Assembly (NCBI RefSeq): GCF_003217475.1
Contig: NZ_QJSP01000006.1
Coordinates: forward strand, 266,165 to 330,164
Source: Williamsia limnetica
GTDB taxonomy: Bacteria > Actinomycetota > Actinomycetes > Mycobacteriales > Mycobacteriaceae
Length of the DNA: 64,000 nt
Direction: 5' to 3'
In this document: piece after piece, positions 1-7,599 of the stretch
Layout of the letters: the number at the start of each line of letters is the position of its first letter
Numbering within the stretch: the first letter of the stretch is position 1
Position numbers and translations under genes: made by a program
The notes under the pieces: model-generated
The model's database searches: none
Seen by the model: only the letters and a program-made list of their open reading frames with translations
Told to the model about the DNA's origin: nothing

Positions 1-556
1 AGGTGGACGCATTCATGCCGTGTTCGGCGGCACTGACCCAGTAGGCATCGATGGCGCGGATGTGCGCCGGGTCGGGCTCGCCCTTCCAGCGGGTCATGAA
101 ACGAGCTGTGACCGTGTCGCATTCGTCGATGACCGCTTGCGGAACCGCGGGGCGGTGGATGCCCCGCGCCGACTGGGCGACGTAGGACAGGGCCATCACC
201 GAGGCGCGCGCGAGGTTGTTGCGGGCGGTGGTGTCGTCGATGTCCAGGAGCGGCTGATAGCCCCAGATCGGGGCGAGCATCGCCAGTCCGGCCTGCACGT
301 CGACGCGCACGTCACCGGTGTGGATGGGCAGCGGGAACGGCTCGGCCGGTGGCAGCCCGTCGCCGAACTTGCCGTCGACGAGCAGCGCCCACACATCGGA
401 GAACGTGACCTGATTCTCGACGAGGTCTTCGATGTCGACGCCCCGGTAACGGAGGTTGCCGCCGTTCTTGTCCGGTTCGGCGATCTGGGTCGTGAAGGCG
501 GTGACACCCTCGAGGCCCTCCACGAAACCTTCGGGTATTTCCACGTTGACTGCCAT
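1..556 (-). CDS. citA: Citrate synthase 2 (CitA), N-terminal part, runs off the left edge
   Basis: The minus-strand frame begins at ATG 556-554 (MAVNVEIPEGFVEGL) and stays open to base 1, giving about 185 residues of a citrate synthase. The family's N-terminal pattern is clear: the GNLRYRGVDIEDLV stretch near residue 35, then FSDVWALLVDGKFGDG. Citrate synthase condenses oxaloacetate with acetyl-CoA in the cytosol. A complete GltA lies 7 kb away at 7600-8922, so this is the second paralogue, as with citA and gltA2 in mycobacteria. The catalytic histidine and aspartate regions lie outside the window. It diverges from pdxH, which starts about 100 bp away. Confidence 0.9.
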   Translation of the reverse strand, partial: MAVNVEIPEGFVEGLEGVTAFTTQIAEPDKNGGNLRYRGVDIEDLVENQVTFSDVWALLVDGKFGDGLPPAEPFPLPIHTGDVRVDVQAGLAMLAPIWGYQPLLDIDDTTARNNLARASVMALSYVAQSARGIHRPAVPQAVIDECDTVTARFMTRWKGEPDPAHIRAIDAYWVSAAEHGMNAST

Positions 557-654
557 CGAACCGGACTCCTCATGCCATGTGCGCCATTGCCGTACTGGTT
601 AGGACTGTAGTGGGCCGAAGAGATCCCGGTTACCCGGGAGTAGCGTTATTTGCC

Positions 655-1362
655 GTGGGTAGCGAACCAATTGATTTGGCGAACATGCGGGTGGCGTATT
701 CCAGTTCGGGCGGGGACGACGCCGCGGGCAAGGACGGCGTGAAAGGCAACCTCGATCCGAGCTGGCTCGCCGGCGATCCGCCCTGGACTGCGCTGTTTTC
801 GCAGTGGCTCACCGAGGCGATCGATGCAGGCGTTGCCGAGCCCAACGCGATGGTGCTCGGCACCGTCGATGCCCATGGTCATCCGTCGACCCGAACGGTG
901 CTGTGCAAGGGTGCGGATTCCGGCGGCATCGTGTTCTTCACCGGTTATGACTCCGACAAAGGCAATCACCTCGCCGCGGTCCCTTATGCGTCGGTGACGT
1001 TTCCGTGGATTGCGATGGAACGGCAGGTGCATTTCCGCGGTGCCGTCGAAATGATCCCGGCTGAGCAGACCGAGAATTACTGGGTCAAGCGCCCGCGTGG
1101 ATCGCAGCTGAGTGCGTACTCGTCCGAGCAGTCGGCGCCGATCGATTCGCGCCAGGCACTCGAGGAGAAGGCTGCCCGAAGCGCGGCCGAGTTCGGTGGC
1201 CCTGAGGGCGAGAAGCCGGTCCCGGTGCCGCCGCGCTGGGGCGGATATCGACTCGTGCCGACCGAGGTGGAGTTCTGGCAGGGCCGGGCCAACCGCTTGC
1301 ACAACCGTGTTCGGGCCACCCTTGCCGACGGTCGGTGGTCCGCAGTGAGACTGCAACCGTAG
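655..1362 (+). CDS. pdxH: Pyridoxamine/pyridoxine 5'-phosphate oxidase
   Basis: PdxH oxidises pyridoxine or pyridoxamine phosphate to pyridoxal 5'-phosphate with FMN and O2. The family core is visible: PSTRTVLCKG (FMN phosphate binding), GIVFFTGYDSDKG, the ERQVHFRG strand, and a C-terminal EFWQGRANRLHNRV where the RxNRLHxR signature sits. The protein is 235 aa from GTG 655, close to the usual 210-235 aa. An in-frame upstream start at 577 would add 26 residues unlike the family; ATG 685 is a shorter alternative. The next gene's GTG follows the stop directly, so the two are probably co-transcribed. Confidence 0.9.
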   Translation: MGSEPIDLANMRVAYSSSGGDDAAGKDGVKGNLDPSWLAGDPPWTALFSQWLTEAIDAGVAEPNAMVLGTVDAHGHPSTRTVLCKGADSGGIVFFTGYDSDKGNHLAAVPYASVTFPWIAMERQVHFRGAVEMIPAEQTENYWVKRPRGSQLSAYSSEQSAPIDSRQALEEKAARSAAEFGGPEGEKPVPVPPRWGGYRLVPTEVEFWQGRANRLHNRVRATLADGRWSAVRLQP

Positions 1363-2631
1363 GTGGCACGCCGCTTCCTCGCCGACACCACTCCGCTCCA
1401 GCAGCCTGATTTCCGGCGCCTGTGGTGGGCGAACATCATCACCGTCATCGGCGCCCAGCTCACGGTCGTCGCTGTCCCCGCGCAGATCTATCAACTCACC
1501 GGTAGTTCCGCGTACGTCGGATTGACGGGTCTGTTCGGGCTGGTACCGCTGGTGGTGTTCGGGCTCTGGGGCGGTGCCCTGGCCGACGCGATGGATCGCC
1601 GCATCCTGCTCATCATCACGACCATCGGCCTGATCGGCACCAGCGCACTGTTTTTCGTCCAGTCGTTCCTCGGCTTCGGCAATGCCTGGCTGATCCTGTG
1701 TCTGTTCGCGGTTCAGCAGGCGTTCTTCGCGGTCAATCAACCGACGAGGACCGCGATCCTGCCCAAGTTGTTGCCTGTTGCGCAGTTACCGGCGGCGAAC
1801 TCACTCAACATGACGGTGATGCAGGCCGGAGCCATCGCCGGACCGTTGGTCGGCGGTGCGATGATCCCCATCCTCGGGTACTCACTGCTCTACTTCGTCG
1901 ATGCACTGTTCCTGTTCGCGACGATGTGGGCAGTCATACGGCTGCCGTCGCTGCGACCGGGGGACGGCCTCACGAAGGCGAAGACACCCGGGCTCAAATC
2001 CGTGATCGACGGGTTCCGGTACCTGGCCGGGCACAAGGTGTTGATGGCGTCGTTCCTGGTGGACCTCATCGCGATGATCTTCGGTATGCCGCGCGCGTTG
2101 TTCCCGCAGATGGCGCACGAGAGTTTCGGCGGCCCCGACGGCGGCGGTGTCGCTTTTGCTCTGTTGTTCTCCGCGATAGCCATCGGGTCGGTGGTCGGCG
2201 GGGTCTTCTCCGGGTGGGTGTCTCGCGTCGAACGGCAGGGCCGCGCGGTCATCATCTGCATCCTGATCTGGGGTGTGGCGATCATCGGGGTCGGCGTCAG
2301 CGTCGGATTCGCCGGAGGCACAGCGATTCCGATGCTGCCGGTCGCGGTCACCCTGTTGATGATCGGTGGTGCCGCGGACATGGCCTCGGCGGCGTTCCGT
2401 CAGTCGATGTTGCAGGCCGCTGCCAGCGACGAGGTGCGTGGCCGACTACAGGGTGTGTTCATCGTCGTGGTGGCGGGCGGTCCGCGGATCGCCGATGTCG
2501 CTCACGGCGCGGCGGCAGCGTCGGTCGGTACGGCGGTGGCGACCGCGGGCGGCGGCGTTCTCGTCGTGGTCTTCACCGTCGTCGCGGCTCTGGCGATCCC
2601 GGCATTCGTGCGTTACCGCATCACCCGCTGA
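1363..2631 (+). CDS. MFS transporter, drug-exporter-like
   Basis: A 422-aa integral membrane protein with about 12 hydrophobic segments and the MFS loop 2-3 motif GGALADAMDRRILL around residues 72-85. Its opening, with PLQQPDFRRLWWANIITVIG, is typical of the enterobactin-exporter/tetracycline-efflux-like MFS branch (MFS_3). GTG 1363 abuts the pdxH TAG with no gap, so translation is likely coupled. The substrate cannot be read from the sequence. The C-terminal half is alanine- and valine-rich, and the gene ends at the inverted repeat at 2638-2690. Confidence 0.85.
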   Translation: MARRFLADTTPLQQPDFRRLWWANIITVIGAQLTVVAVPAQIYQLTGSSAYVGLTGLFGLVPLVVFGLWGGALADAMDRRILLIITTIGLIGTSALFFVQSFLGFGNAWLILCLFAVQQAFFAVNQPTRTAILPKLLPVAQLPAANSLNMTVMQAGAIAGPLVGGAMIPILGYSLLYFVDALFLFATMWAVIRLPSLRPGDGLTKAKTPGLKSVIDGFRYLAGHKVLMASFLVDLIAMIFGMPRALFPQMAHESFGGPDGGGVAFALLFSAIAIGSVVGGVFSGWVSRVERQGRAVIICILIWGVAIIGVGVSVGFAGGTAIPMLPVAVTLLMIGGAADMASAAFRQSMLQAAASDEVRGRLQGVFIVVVAGGPRIADVAHGAAAASVGTAVATAGGGVLVVVFTVVAALAIPAFVRYRITR

Positions 2632-2637
2632 CCGATT

Positions 2638-2690
2638 TTGGTGGGTTCTGGCGGTCGCGACCTGCGGAAATCCTCGTCGGAACCCACCAA
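2638..2690. terminator. Inverted repeat between convergent genes, probable bidirectional terminator
   Basis: Perfect 11-bp arms TTGGTGGGTTC (2638-2648) and GAACCCACCAA (2680-2690) enclose 31 nt. The repeat begins 6 bp after the MFS stop and ends 8 bp before the stop of the convergent kinase gene, the position expected of a shared terminator. Confidence 0.6.
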
Positions 2691-2698
2691 TTCCGGGG

Positions 2699-4036
2699 TT
2701 ACCGGGCTGCGGCGCGGGCCCGGCTCGAGTCTTTGAGTAGGCCGGCGGTGTAGCCGACGACCATCGGATCCGACATCGCCTTCCACCGTGGGGCCAGCAA
2801 TTTCATGTACCGCTCGACGTACAGCAACTGCTTGCCGACGAGTACCAGTTCGCGGGGGAGTCGGGCGTCATAGGTCTTGGCCATGTTCGCCAGCTGTCGG
2901 CCGAGGTTCGCGTACGACATGTCGCCGAGTTCGGTGCCACCGATCGGAGCGGCCACCCGGCGCAGATCTTTCGCCGTCTCGCGGACGGACCCGGGCTTGT
3001 TGAAGGTGCCCAGGGCGGCCAGTGCTTGACCGGCGGCCTCGTAGTCACTGCGCATCATGTTGCCGAGCAGCGAGCGCACGATCATGCGGGTCTCGTCGTC
3101 GAAGCGACCGACGATGCCCCAGTCCAGGAACACGATCCGGCCCTGGTCGTCGACCAGCACATTCCCGGCGTGCAGATCACCGTGGAAGATGCCGTCGGTG
3201 AACGCGGACTCGAGCAACGACATCAGCAAGGTCTTGACGATCGCGGCGGGATCGTGACCGGCGCGGCGGATCGCTTTGACGTCGTCGATGCGGATGGCAT
3301 CAACGTACTCGAGCGTGAGTACCTTCTCGGTGGTGTAGTCCCAATAGACCTGGGGGACACGGACCTTGTCAGCGAATCGCGAGCCGGAGATTGCGCTGGT
3401 CCACTCCTCCATGGCTGCGGCCTCGGTGCGGAAGTCGAGCTCGGAGTTCAGATTTGCGGTGAAGTCCTCGATCACTGCCTTGGCGCTGAGCATCCGCCCG
3501 TACGACGAGAACTCCGCGACCGTGGCCGTGCGCTGCAGGATCTGCAGATCGGCCGCGAGCCTGGATTTGATCCCGGGTCGCTGGATCTTGACGACGACGG
3601 ACTCGCCGGTCAGCAGGGTGGCGGTGTGCACCTGCGAGATCGACGCCGACGCGATGGGCTCGGGATCGAACTCGGCAAAGATCTCGTCGGGATCGCTGCC
3701 GAGTTGTGCGGTCAGCAGTGCCCGGACCTCGGCGGGGTCGGCGGCCGGAACCCGATCGAGGAGCGAGCGGAACTCGTCGGAGAGGACCTTGGGGAACACC
3801 CCCGGACTCGACGCGATGAGCTGGCCGAGCTTGACGTAGGTCGGGCCGAGCGCTGCGAAGGTGTTGCGTGTCTCCCCGGCGCCCTTGGACGCCAGGTCGC
3901 CTGACCCGGGCACGCGAGCGGCGAAGCGGGCTCCACCGCACACGGCCTGCCAGGCGGTGGCCCCGATGCGGGCCACCTCGGTGGTGAGCGACACCTTCTG
4001 CAGGGTCAGCGGTGCTTTCTCGGTCGTGATCGTCAT
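2699..4036 (-). CDS. AarF/UbiB (ABC1) family protein kinase-like protein
   Basis: A 445-aa member of the atypical ABC1 kinase family. It carries the family-defining KLGQLIASSPGVFP motif near residue 70, the alanine-containing nucleotide-binding segment ASASISQVHTA, the VVVKIQRPG lysine strand, the catalytic-loop block FHGDLHAGNVLVDD and the metal-binding LDWGIVGRF. Members support quinone or lipid metabolism; actinobacteria lack ubiquinone, so the client here is unknown. Start ATG 4036 is preferred over an upstream in-frame start at 4180 because GGAGGACCT lies directly before it. Transcription converges on the MFS gene. Confidence 0.85.
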   Translation of the reverse strand: MTITTEKAPLTLQKVSLTTEVARIGATAWQAVCGGARFAARVPGSGDLASKGAGETRNTFAALGPTYVKLGQLIASSPGVFPKVLSDEFRSLLDRVPAADPAEVRALLTAQLGSDPDEIFAEFDPEPIASASISQVHTATLLTGESVVVKIQRPGIKSRLAADLQILQRTATVAEFSSYGRMLSAKAVIEDFTANLNSELDFRTEAAAMEEWTSAISGSRFADKVRVPQVYWDYTTEKVLTLEYVDAIRIDDVKAIRRAGHDPAAIVKTLLMSLLESAFTDGIFHGDLHAGNVLVDDQGRIVFLDWGIVGRFDDETRMIVRSLLGNMMRSDYEAAGQALAALGTFNKPGSVRETAKDLRRVAAPIGGTELGDMSYANLGRQLANMAKTYDARLPRELVLVGKQLLYVERYMKLLAPRWKAMSDPMVVGYTAGLLKDSSRARAAAR

Positions 4037-4284
4037 AGGTCCTCCGCATGCGACTTCTCGTCTTGGCCGGCCCTCGTCGGGGCCACAGTTACTCGACTGC
4101 CGAAATGCTCCGCGTGAGTTTAGGGCATGAGGCCGATATCGCCAGGTCGATCCGTATCCGCAGGCCGTGGTTGTTACCACGCTGCGTTGTTCTCGTGCCG
4201 AAGGTGTGTCGAAATCGCAGGCCAGGATGTTAGCGTGCCACGCCGGAAAAAGCCTGTGTCGTCGCTAACACTTTGAGTGGCCGA

Positions 4285-5304
4285 TCAGTGCGGGACGGGG
4301 CATTCCCCGGTCGCGTTGCTTTGCCAGGGGAGGTTCGCCCGGCGGGCTGTGGTGACGGGGCAGTAGTGCACGGACTCACCGCGCACGTCTTCGGGCGGGA
4401 GGTTCCGGGTCGGCGTTTCAAGCAAGGGAGCCTCGGTCGGCACCGTGCCGGCGAGCCGATCCCAGGCGTCGCGGCAGCGCGGATGTTTCCGGTAGCGCTC
4501 GGGCAGTGTGTGCATGAACGTGTTGACCGCAGCGCCGAATCGGCGGAATCTACGCTCGTCTTTCTCGGACCATTCGAAGCCCATCATCTCGCGCACGGCG
4601 GGGTGATACAGCCCCACGGTCAGCCAGGTGAAGAACTTCTCGGTGGGCTTGATCATCACCTTCCAGACGGGCCCGGGCAGTCCCGCAAGCCACGGCGGTG
4701 GCGGTAGCTCGGAGATGTCGAGCACGGTGCGCACCGCGGGGTGGTCTTCGAGGACGTTGCGGCACATATGATCCCAATACTCGAGGAATTCCTCGTAGGT
4801 GTCGGGACACGGTCTGGTGCTCACCCCGTACATGGAGTACCAGGTCCTGGACTCGGCGAACAGCGCACGCTTCTCGGCTTCGGTGATCGGCGGTCCGAAT
4901 ACTTCGGCGCATCGGATGTTGCCGTACCAGAAGGTGGCGTGCGCCCAGTAGAAGACGTCGGGATCGAGTGCGTGATAGCGGCTGCCGTCGGGCATGGCGC
5001 CCTTGATCTCGCGGTGGTAGTCGCGGACCTCGCGGCCGGTATCGGTGGTGCCGTCGAAGACCACCCCGATGATCGGATACAGCGAGCGGTTGAGGCGCTG
5101 CCAGCGTTCGCGGAAAAAGTCCGAATGCTCCCAGACCGCGGCACCCAGCTTGGGGTGCATGTTCTGCATCGACCCTGACCACAGGCCGATCAGCATGCCG
5201 TGCCATCCGCCGAAGAACTTCCACGTCACCGAGTCGGGACCCAGTGGTGCGGGTTCGGTCGGCTGCGGCTGGGCGATCTGGTCGGGCTCGTGGACGTCGG
5301 TCAT
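4285..5304 (-). CDS. DUF2236 oxygenase-like protein (MpaB/rubber oxygenase catalytic domain family)
   Basis: A 339-aa protein of the family that includes latex-clearing protein Lcp and fungal MpaB, most of them haem-b oxygenases of unknown substrate. Visible features are the opening GPDSVTWKFFGGWHGMLIGLWSGSMQ, DPDVFYWAHATFWYG, WSMYGVSTRP-like MYGVSTRPCPDTYEEF, and the EKFFTWLTVGLYHPAVREMMG segment. No signal peptide is seen, so it is predicted cytosolic. Start ATG 5304 follows GGAAGGT; an in-frame ATG 15 bp upstream is less well placed. The C-terminal 50 residues are proline- and charge-rich. The promoter overlaps a palindrome (see 5332-5370), so expression is probably repressor-controlled; no TetR gene is adjacent. 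Confidence 0.8.
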   Translation of the reverse strand: MTDVHEPDQIAQPQPTEPAPLGPDSVTWKFFGGWHGMLIGLWSGSMQNMHPKLGAAVWEHSDFFRERWQRLNRSLYPIIGVVFDGTTDTGREVRDYHREIKGAMPDGSRYHALDPDVFYWAHATFWYGNIRCAEVFGPPITEAEKRALFAESRTWYSMYGVSTRPCPDTYEEFLEYWDHMCRNVLEDHPAVRTVLDISELPPPPWLAGLPGPVWKVMIKPTEKFFTWLTVGLYHPAVREMMGFEWSEKDERRFRRFGAAVNTFMHTLPERYRKHPRCRDAWDRLAGTVPTEAPLLETPTRNLPPEDVRGESVHYCPVTTARRANLPWQSNATGECPVPH

Positions 5305-5331
5305 GGCAGCACCTTCCATCGACAGGCTGTC

Positions 5332-5370
5332 TGAGACGAAACTCTAGATCCGTCTCAACCCGCTTGTCAA
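5332..5370 (-). promoter_or_regulatory. Promoter of the DUF2236 gene overlapped by an operator-like palindrome
   Basis: On the minus strand TTGACA (5370-5365) is followed 18 bp later by TAGAGT (5346-5341). Within and just after this promoter lie perfect arms TGAGACG (5332-5338) and CGTCTCA (5351-5357) separated by 12 bp. A palindrome covering the -10 box is the usual layout for a repressor such as TetR; the regulator itself is not seen nearby. Confidence 0.6.
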
Positions 5371-5477
5371 CGGTCGTCGGACTCAAGGTGCCGGTGGCCC
5401 GACGATCGGAGAGACACAGGCGGGGTCGACCGCTCGGGGGCGGTTGGACCGAACGTCAGAGCATCGCCGGACCGGTG

Positions 5478-5523
5478 ATTTTCGGTCCCCGTGCGTGTGT
5501 CCGAGGGGAATGTGCCCTCGGGC
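5478..5523 (+). repeat. Dispersed structured repeat, copy A
   Basis: ATTTTCGG, a 15-nt spacer, then a perfect hairpin CCGAGGG-GAATGTG-CCCTCGG (5501-5521) followed by GC. A second copy with identical spacing is at 57020-57065. In copy A, CCGAGGGG can alternatively pair with CCCCTCGG at 5527-5534, so two exclusive hairpins are possible. It lies between divergent genes, 82 bp before the mutarotase start. Confidence 0.55.
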
Positions 5524-5604
5524 GCTCCCCTCGGGGACGAACTTCGCCGCGGCGCCGCGCGTCACGCGAGGTGGCATCGAGACCACGACCGCTAAGCTTC
5601 ACCC

Positions 5605-6573
5605 GTGGCCGGTCACAGCATCGAAGCGAATGGATACAGCGCGCAGATCGCAAGTACGGGTGCCGGTCTGAGAGCGGTCCGGTGGGGTGATCAGTTGCTC
5701 ACCGAGACCTGGGAGATCGAGCCGGGCGTCAAGCCGCCGCTGTCGTGCGGTCTGGTGCTGGCGCCCTGGCCCAACCGCACCGGCGACGGCCGATACACCT
5801 ACGACGGTCGGTCCTACGAACTGCCGATCACCGAAGCCGCGCGCAACAATGCCAACCACGGTTTCGTCCGGATGGTCGACTGGAATGTGCTCGACACCAC
5901 CGGGTCCTCCGTCACGCTGGGCGTCGCGGTCGGGCAGCATCCGGGCTGGCCGTTCGATCTGCAGTTGACCGTCACCTACTCGCTGGACGCCGGCGGCCTG
6001 ACGGTCACCCACACCACCACCAACTCGGGTAAACAGAAGGCGCCGTACGCCTTGGGGCAACACACCTTTGTGCGCCGCGGAGACGTCCCCGCCGACGACT
6101 GCACGCTGCAACTGGCGGCTCGCCAGTATCAGCCCCTGGACCCCGAACGTCAGCTGCCTGCCGGTCCGCCGGTCGATGTGGCAGGCACCGACTTCGACTT
6201 CTCGACGCCGCAACCGGTTTCGGGTCATTGGCTCGACACCCCGTTCACCGACATGGCGGACGAGGCAGGGTTCATCACCCACCGGCTGATCGGTCCGGAC
6301 GGCGATGCGACCGAGCTGTGGACCGACCTCAACTTTCCCTGGGTGCAGGCCTTCACCGCCGATCCCGCGCACGATCAGCCCTATCCCGGCCGCGGTCGTG
6401 CGGTGGCGATCGAGCCGATGACGGCGCCGCCCAACGCACTCGCGAGCGGCACCGATCTGATCGAACTCGAACCTGGACAGATCTGGACGGGACGCTGGGG
6501 ACTGCGGTACCGCGCGGCTGTAGACCCTCTGGTGACGACTGGGAGCGACTCCAGTGGAAGGCGTGCCCGGTGA
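5605..6573 (+). CDS. Aldose 1-epimerase (mutarotase) family protein
   Basis: A 322-aa protein of the galactose mutarotase superfamily, which interconverts alpha and beta anomers of aldoses. Seen in the sequence: the substrate-loop APWPNRTGDGRYTYDG near residue 54, the NANHGFVR motif near 85 (the binding histidine), the APYALGQHTFV block near 150 (catalytic histidine position), and a late catalytic-glutamate candidate in RAVAIEPMTAPPNA. GTG 5605 lies 6 nt after TAAGCT, consistent with a leaderless transcript. It overlaps the sugar kinase by 4 nt (GTGA), so the two probably act on the same sugar. Confidence 0.85.
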   Translation: MAGHSIEANGYSAQIASTGAGLRAVRWGDQLLTETWEIEPGVKPPLSCGLVLAPWPNRTGDGRYTYDGRSYELPITEAARNNANHGFVRMVDWNVLDTTGSSVTLGVAVGQHPGWPFDLQLTVTYSLDAGGLTVTHTTTNSGKQKAPYALGQHTFVRRGDVPADDCTLQLAARQYQPLDPERQLPAGPPVDVAGTDFDFSTPQPVSGHWLDTPFTDMADEAGFITHRLIGPDGDATELWTDLNFPWVQAFTADPAHDQPYPGRGRAVAIEPMTAPPNALASGTDLIELEPGQIWTGRWGLRYRAAVDPLVTTGSDSSGRRAR

Positions 6574-7490
6574 AAGAAATCGTGGTGTGCGGTGAGGGCC
6601 TGGTCGACCTGGTGCCCGCCGGCGACGACCCGCTCAGTCCCTTGGTCCCTGCGCTCGGCGGCGGGCCGTTCAACGTGGCCATCACCCTGGGCAGGCTCGG
6701 CTCCGCTGTGTCGCTGATCTCGCGACTGTCGGACGACCCGTACGGGGAAGCACTCACGCGTGCGTTGCGGGCGGCAGGAGTGAATCTGTCACTGCTGCAG
6801 CGCGGTTCTGAGTCCACCACCCTTGCCTTGACGAGCATCGCCGCGGACGGGTCGGCGCAGTACAGCTTCTACCTCGAGAACACCGCCGACCGACTCGTGG
6901 TCGACCCCGGAGAGTTGCCCCGCACGGTCGGGGCACTGGCATTCGGTACATTGTCGATGGTGATCGAACCCGGGGCGAGCGTGTACGAGGCGCTGCTGCA
7001 CCGCAGTCACGCCGAAGGTCGGTTGACCCTGCTCGACCCGAACATCCGCGCAGGGGTCATCGACGACCCCGATGCGTACCGGACCAGGTTCACTTCCTGG
7101 TTGCCCTCCCTGGACATCGTGAAGGTCTCCGACGACGACGCGGAGTGGCTTGCCCTCGGCGGCGGCGCGGGCGGGCCCGAGCAGTGGATCGAGGCCGGGG
7201 TCGGCGCCGTGCTGATGACCCGCGGAGGGAGCGGTCTCAGTGTCCTCACCGAGCGGTTCTCGGTCGAGGTCCCGGCGCCGGCGGTGACCGTCGTCGACAC
7301 CATCGGCGCGGGGGACACGATTTGCGGTGCGCTGCTGCATTGGCTCGATACGCACCGGCTGCTCGAGCCGGCGAAAGTGCGGCAGATGTCGCAAAGTGAC
7401 TGGTCGGAGGGTTTGACTTTTGCTGCCAAAGCCGCGGCGGTGACCGTCTCGCGGCCCGGAGCGGACCCTCCATGGGCGGGCGAGCTTTAA
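6570..7490 (+). CDS. PfkB-family carbohydrate kinase, fructokinase-like
   Basis: A 306-aa ribokinase-fold kinase. It has the N-terminal GGGPFNVAITLGRLGS signature near residue 30, DPNIRAGV, and the C-terminal DTIGAGDTICGALL signature whose GAGD aspartate is the catalytic base. These kinases phosphorylate a sugar hydroxyl with ATP in the cytosol. GTG 6570 overlaps the mutarotase stop in GTGA, giving coupled translation. The pair suggests uptake-linked activation of one hexose; similarity is nearest to fructokinases, but the sugar is not proven. Confidence 0.85.
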   Translation: MKEIVVCGEGLVDLVPAGDDPLSPLVPALGGGPFNVAITLGRLGSAVSLISRLSDDPYGEALTRALRAAGVNLSLLQRGSESTTLALTSIAADGSAQYSFYLENTADRLVVDPGELPRTVGALAFGTLSMVIEPGASVYEALLHRSHAEGRLTLLDPNIRAGVIDDPDAYRTRFTSWLPSLDIVKVSDDDAEWLALGGGAGGPEQWIEAGVGAVLMTRGGSGLSVLTERFSVEVPAPAVTVVDTIGAGDTICGALLHWLDTHRLLEPAKVRQMSQSDWSEGLTFAAKAAAVTVSRPGADPPWAGEL

Positions 7491-7550
7491 ACCGACTAGG
7501 TTGTTAAGCGGGTCGCGCGACCAGTTCGACGACCCCGGAGGTCAAACACC

Positions 7551-7575
7551 TGCACCGGTTCACGAGACCGGTGCA
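7551..7575 (+). promoter_or_regulatory. Perfect hairpin in the gltA 5' leader
   Basis: TGCACCGGT (7551-7559) and ACCGGTGCA (7567-7575) form a perfect 9-bp stem with a 7-nt loop, ending 14 bp before the GGGGAGGA ribosome-binding site of gltA. There is no T-tract after it, so a mRNA stabiliser, attenuator or protein operator is as likely as a terminator for the kinase gene 60 bp upstream. Confidence 0.5.
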
Positions 7576-7599
7576 GCCCGTCGAAAAGGGGAGGACCAA

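Noticed and set aside
646..1740. 364-aa minus-strand frame over pdxH and the MFS gene
   Set aside because: It is the mirror of two well-supported genes and reads as low-complexity Arg/His/Asp-rich sequence.
4228..4270. TGTTAGCG/CGCTAACA inverted repeat after the DUF2236 gene as a terminator
   Set aside because: The arms are only 8 bp with a 27-nt loop and no T-tract, too weak to list as a feature.
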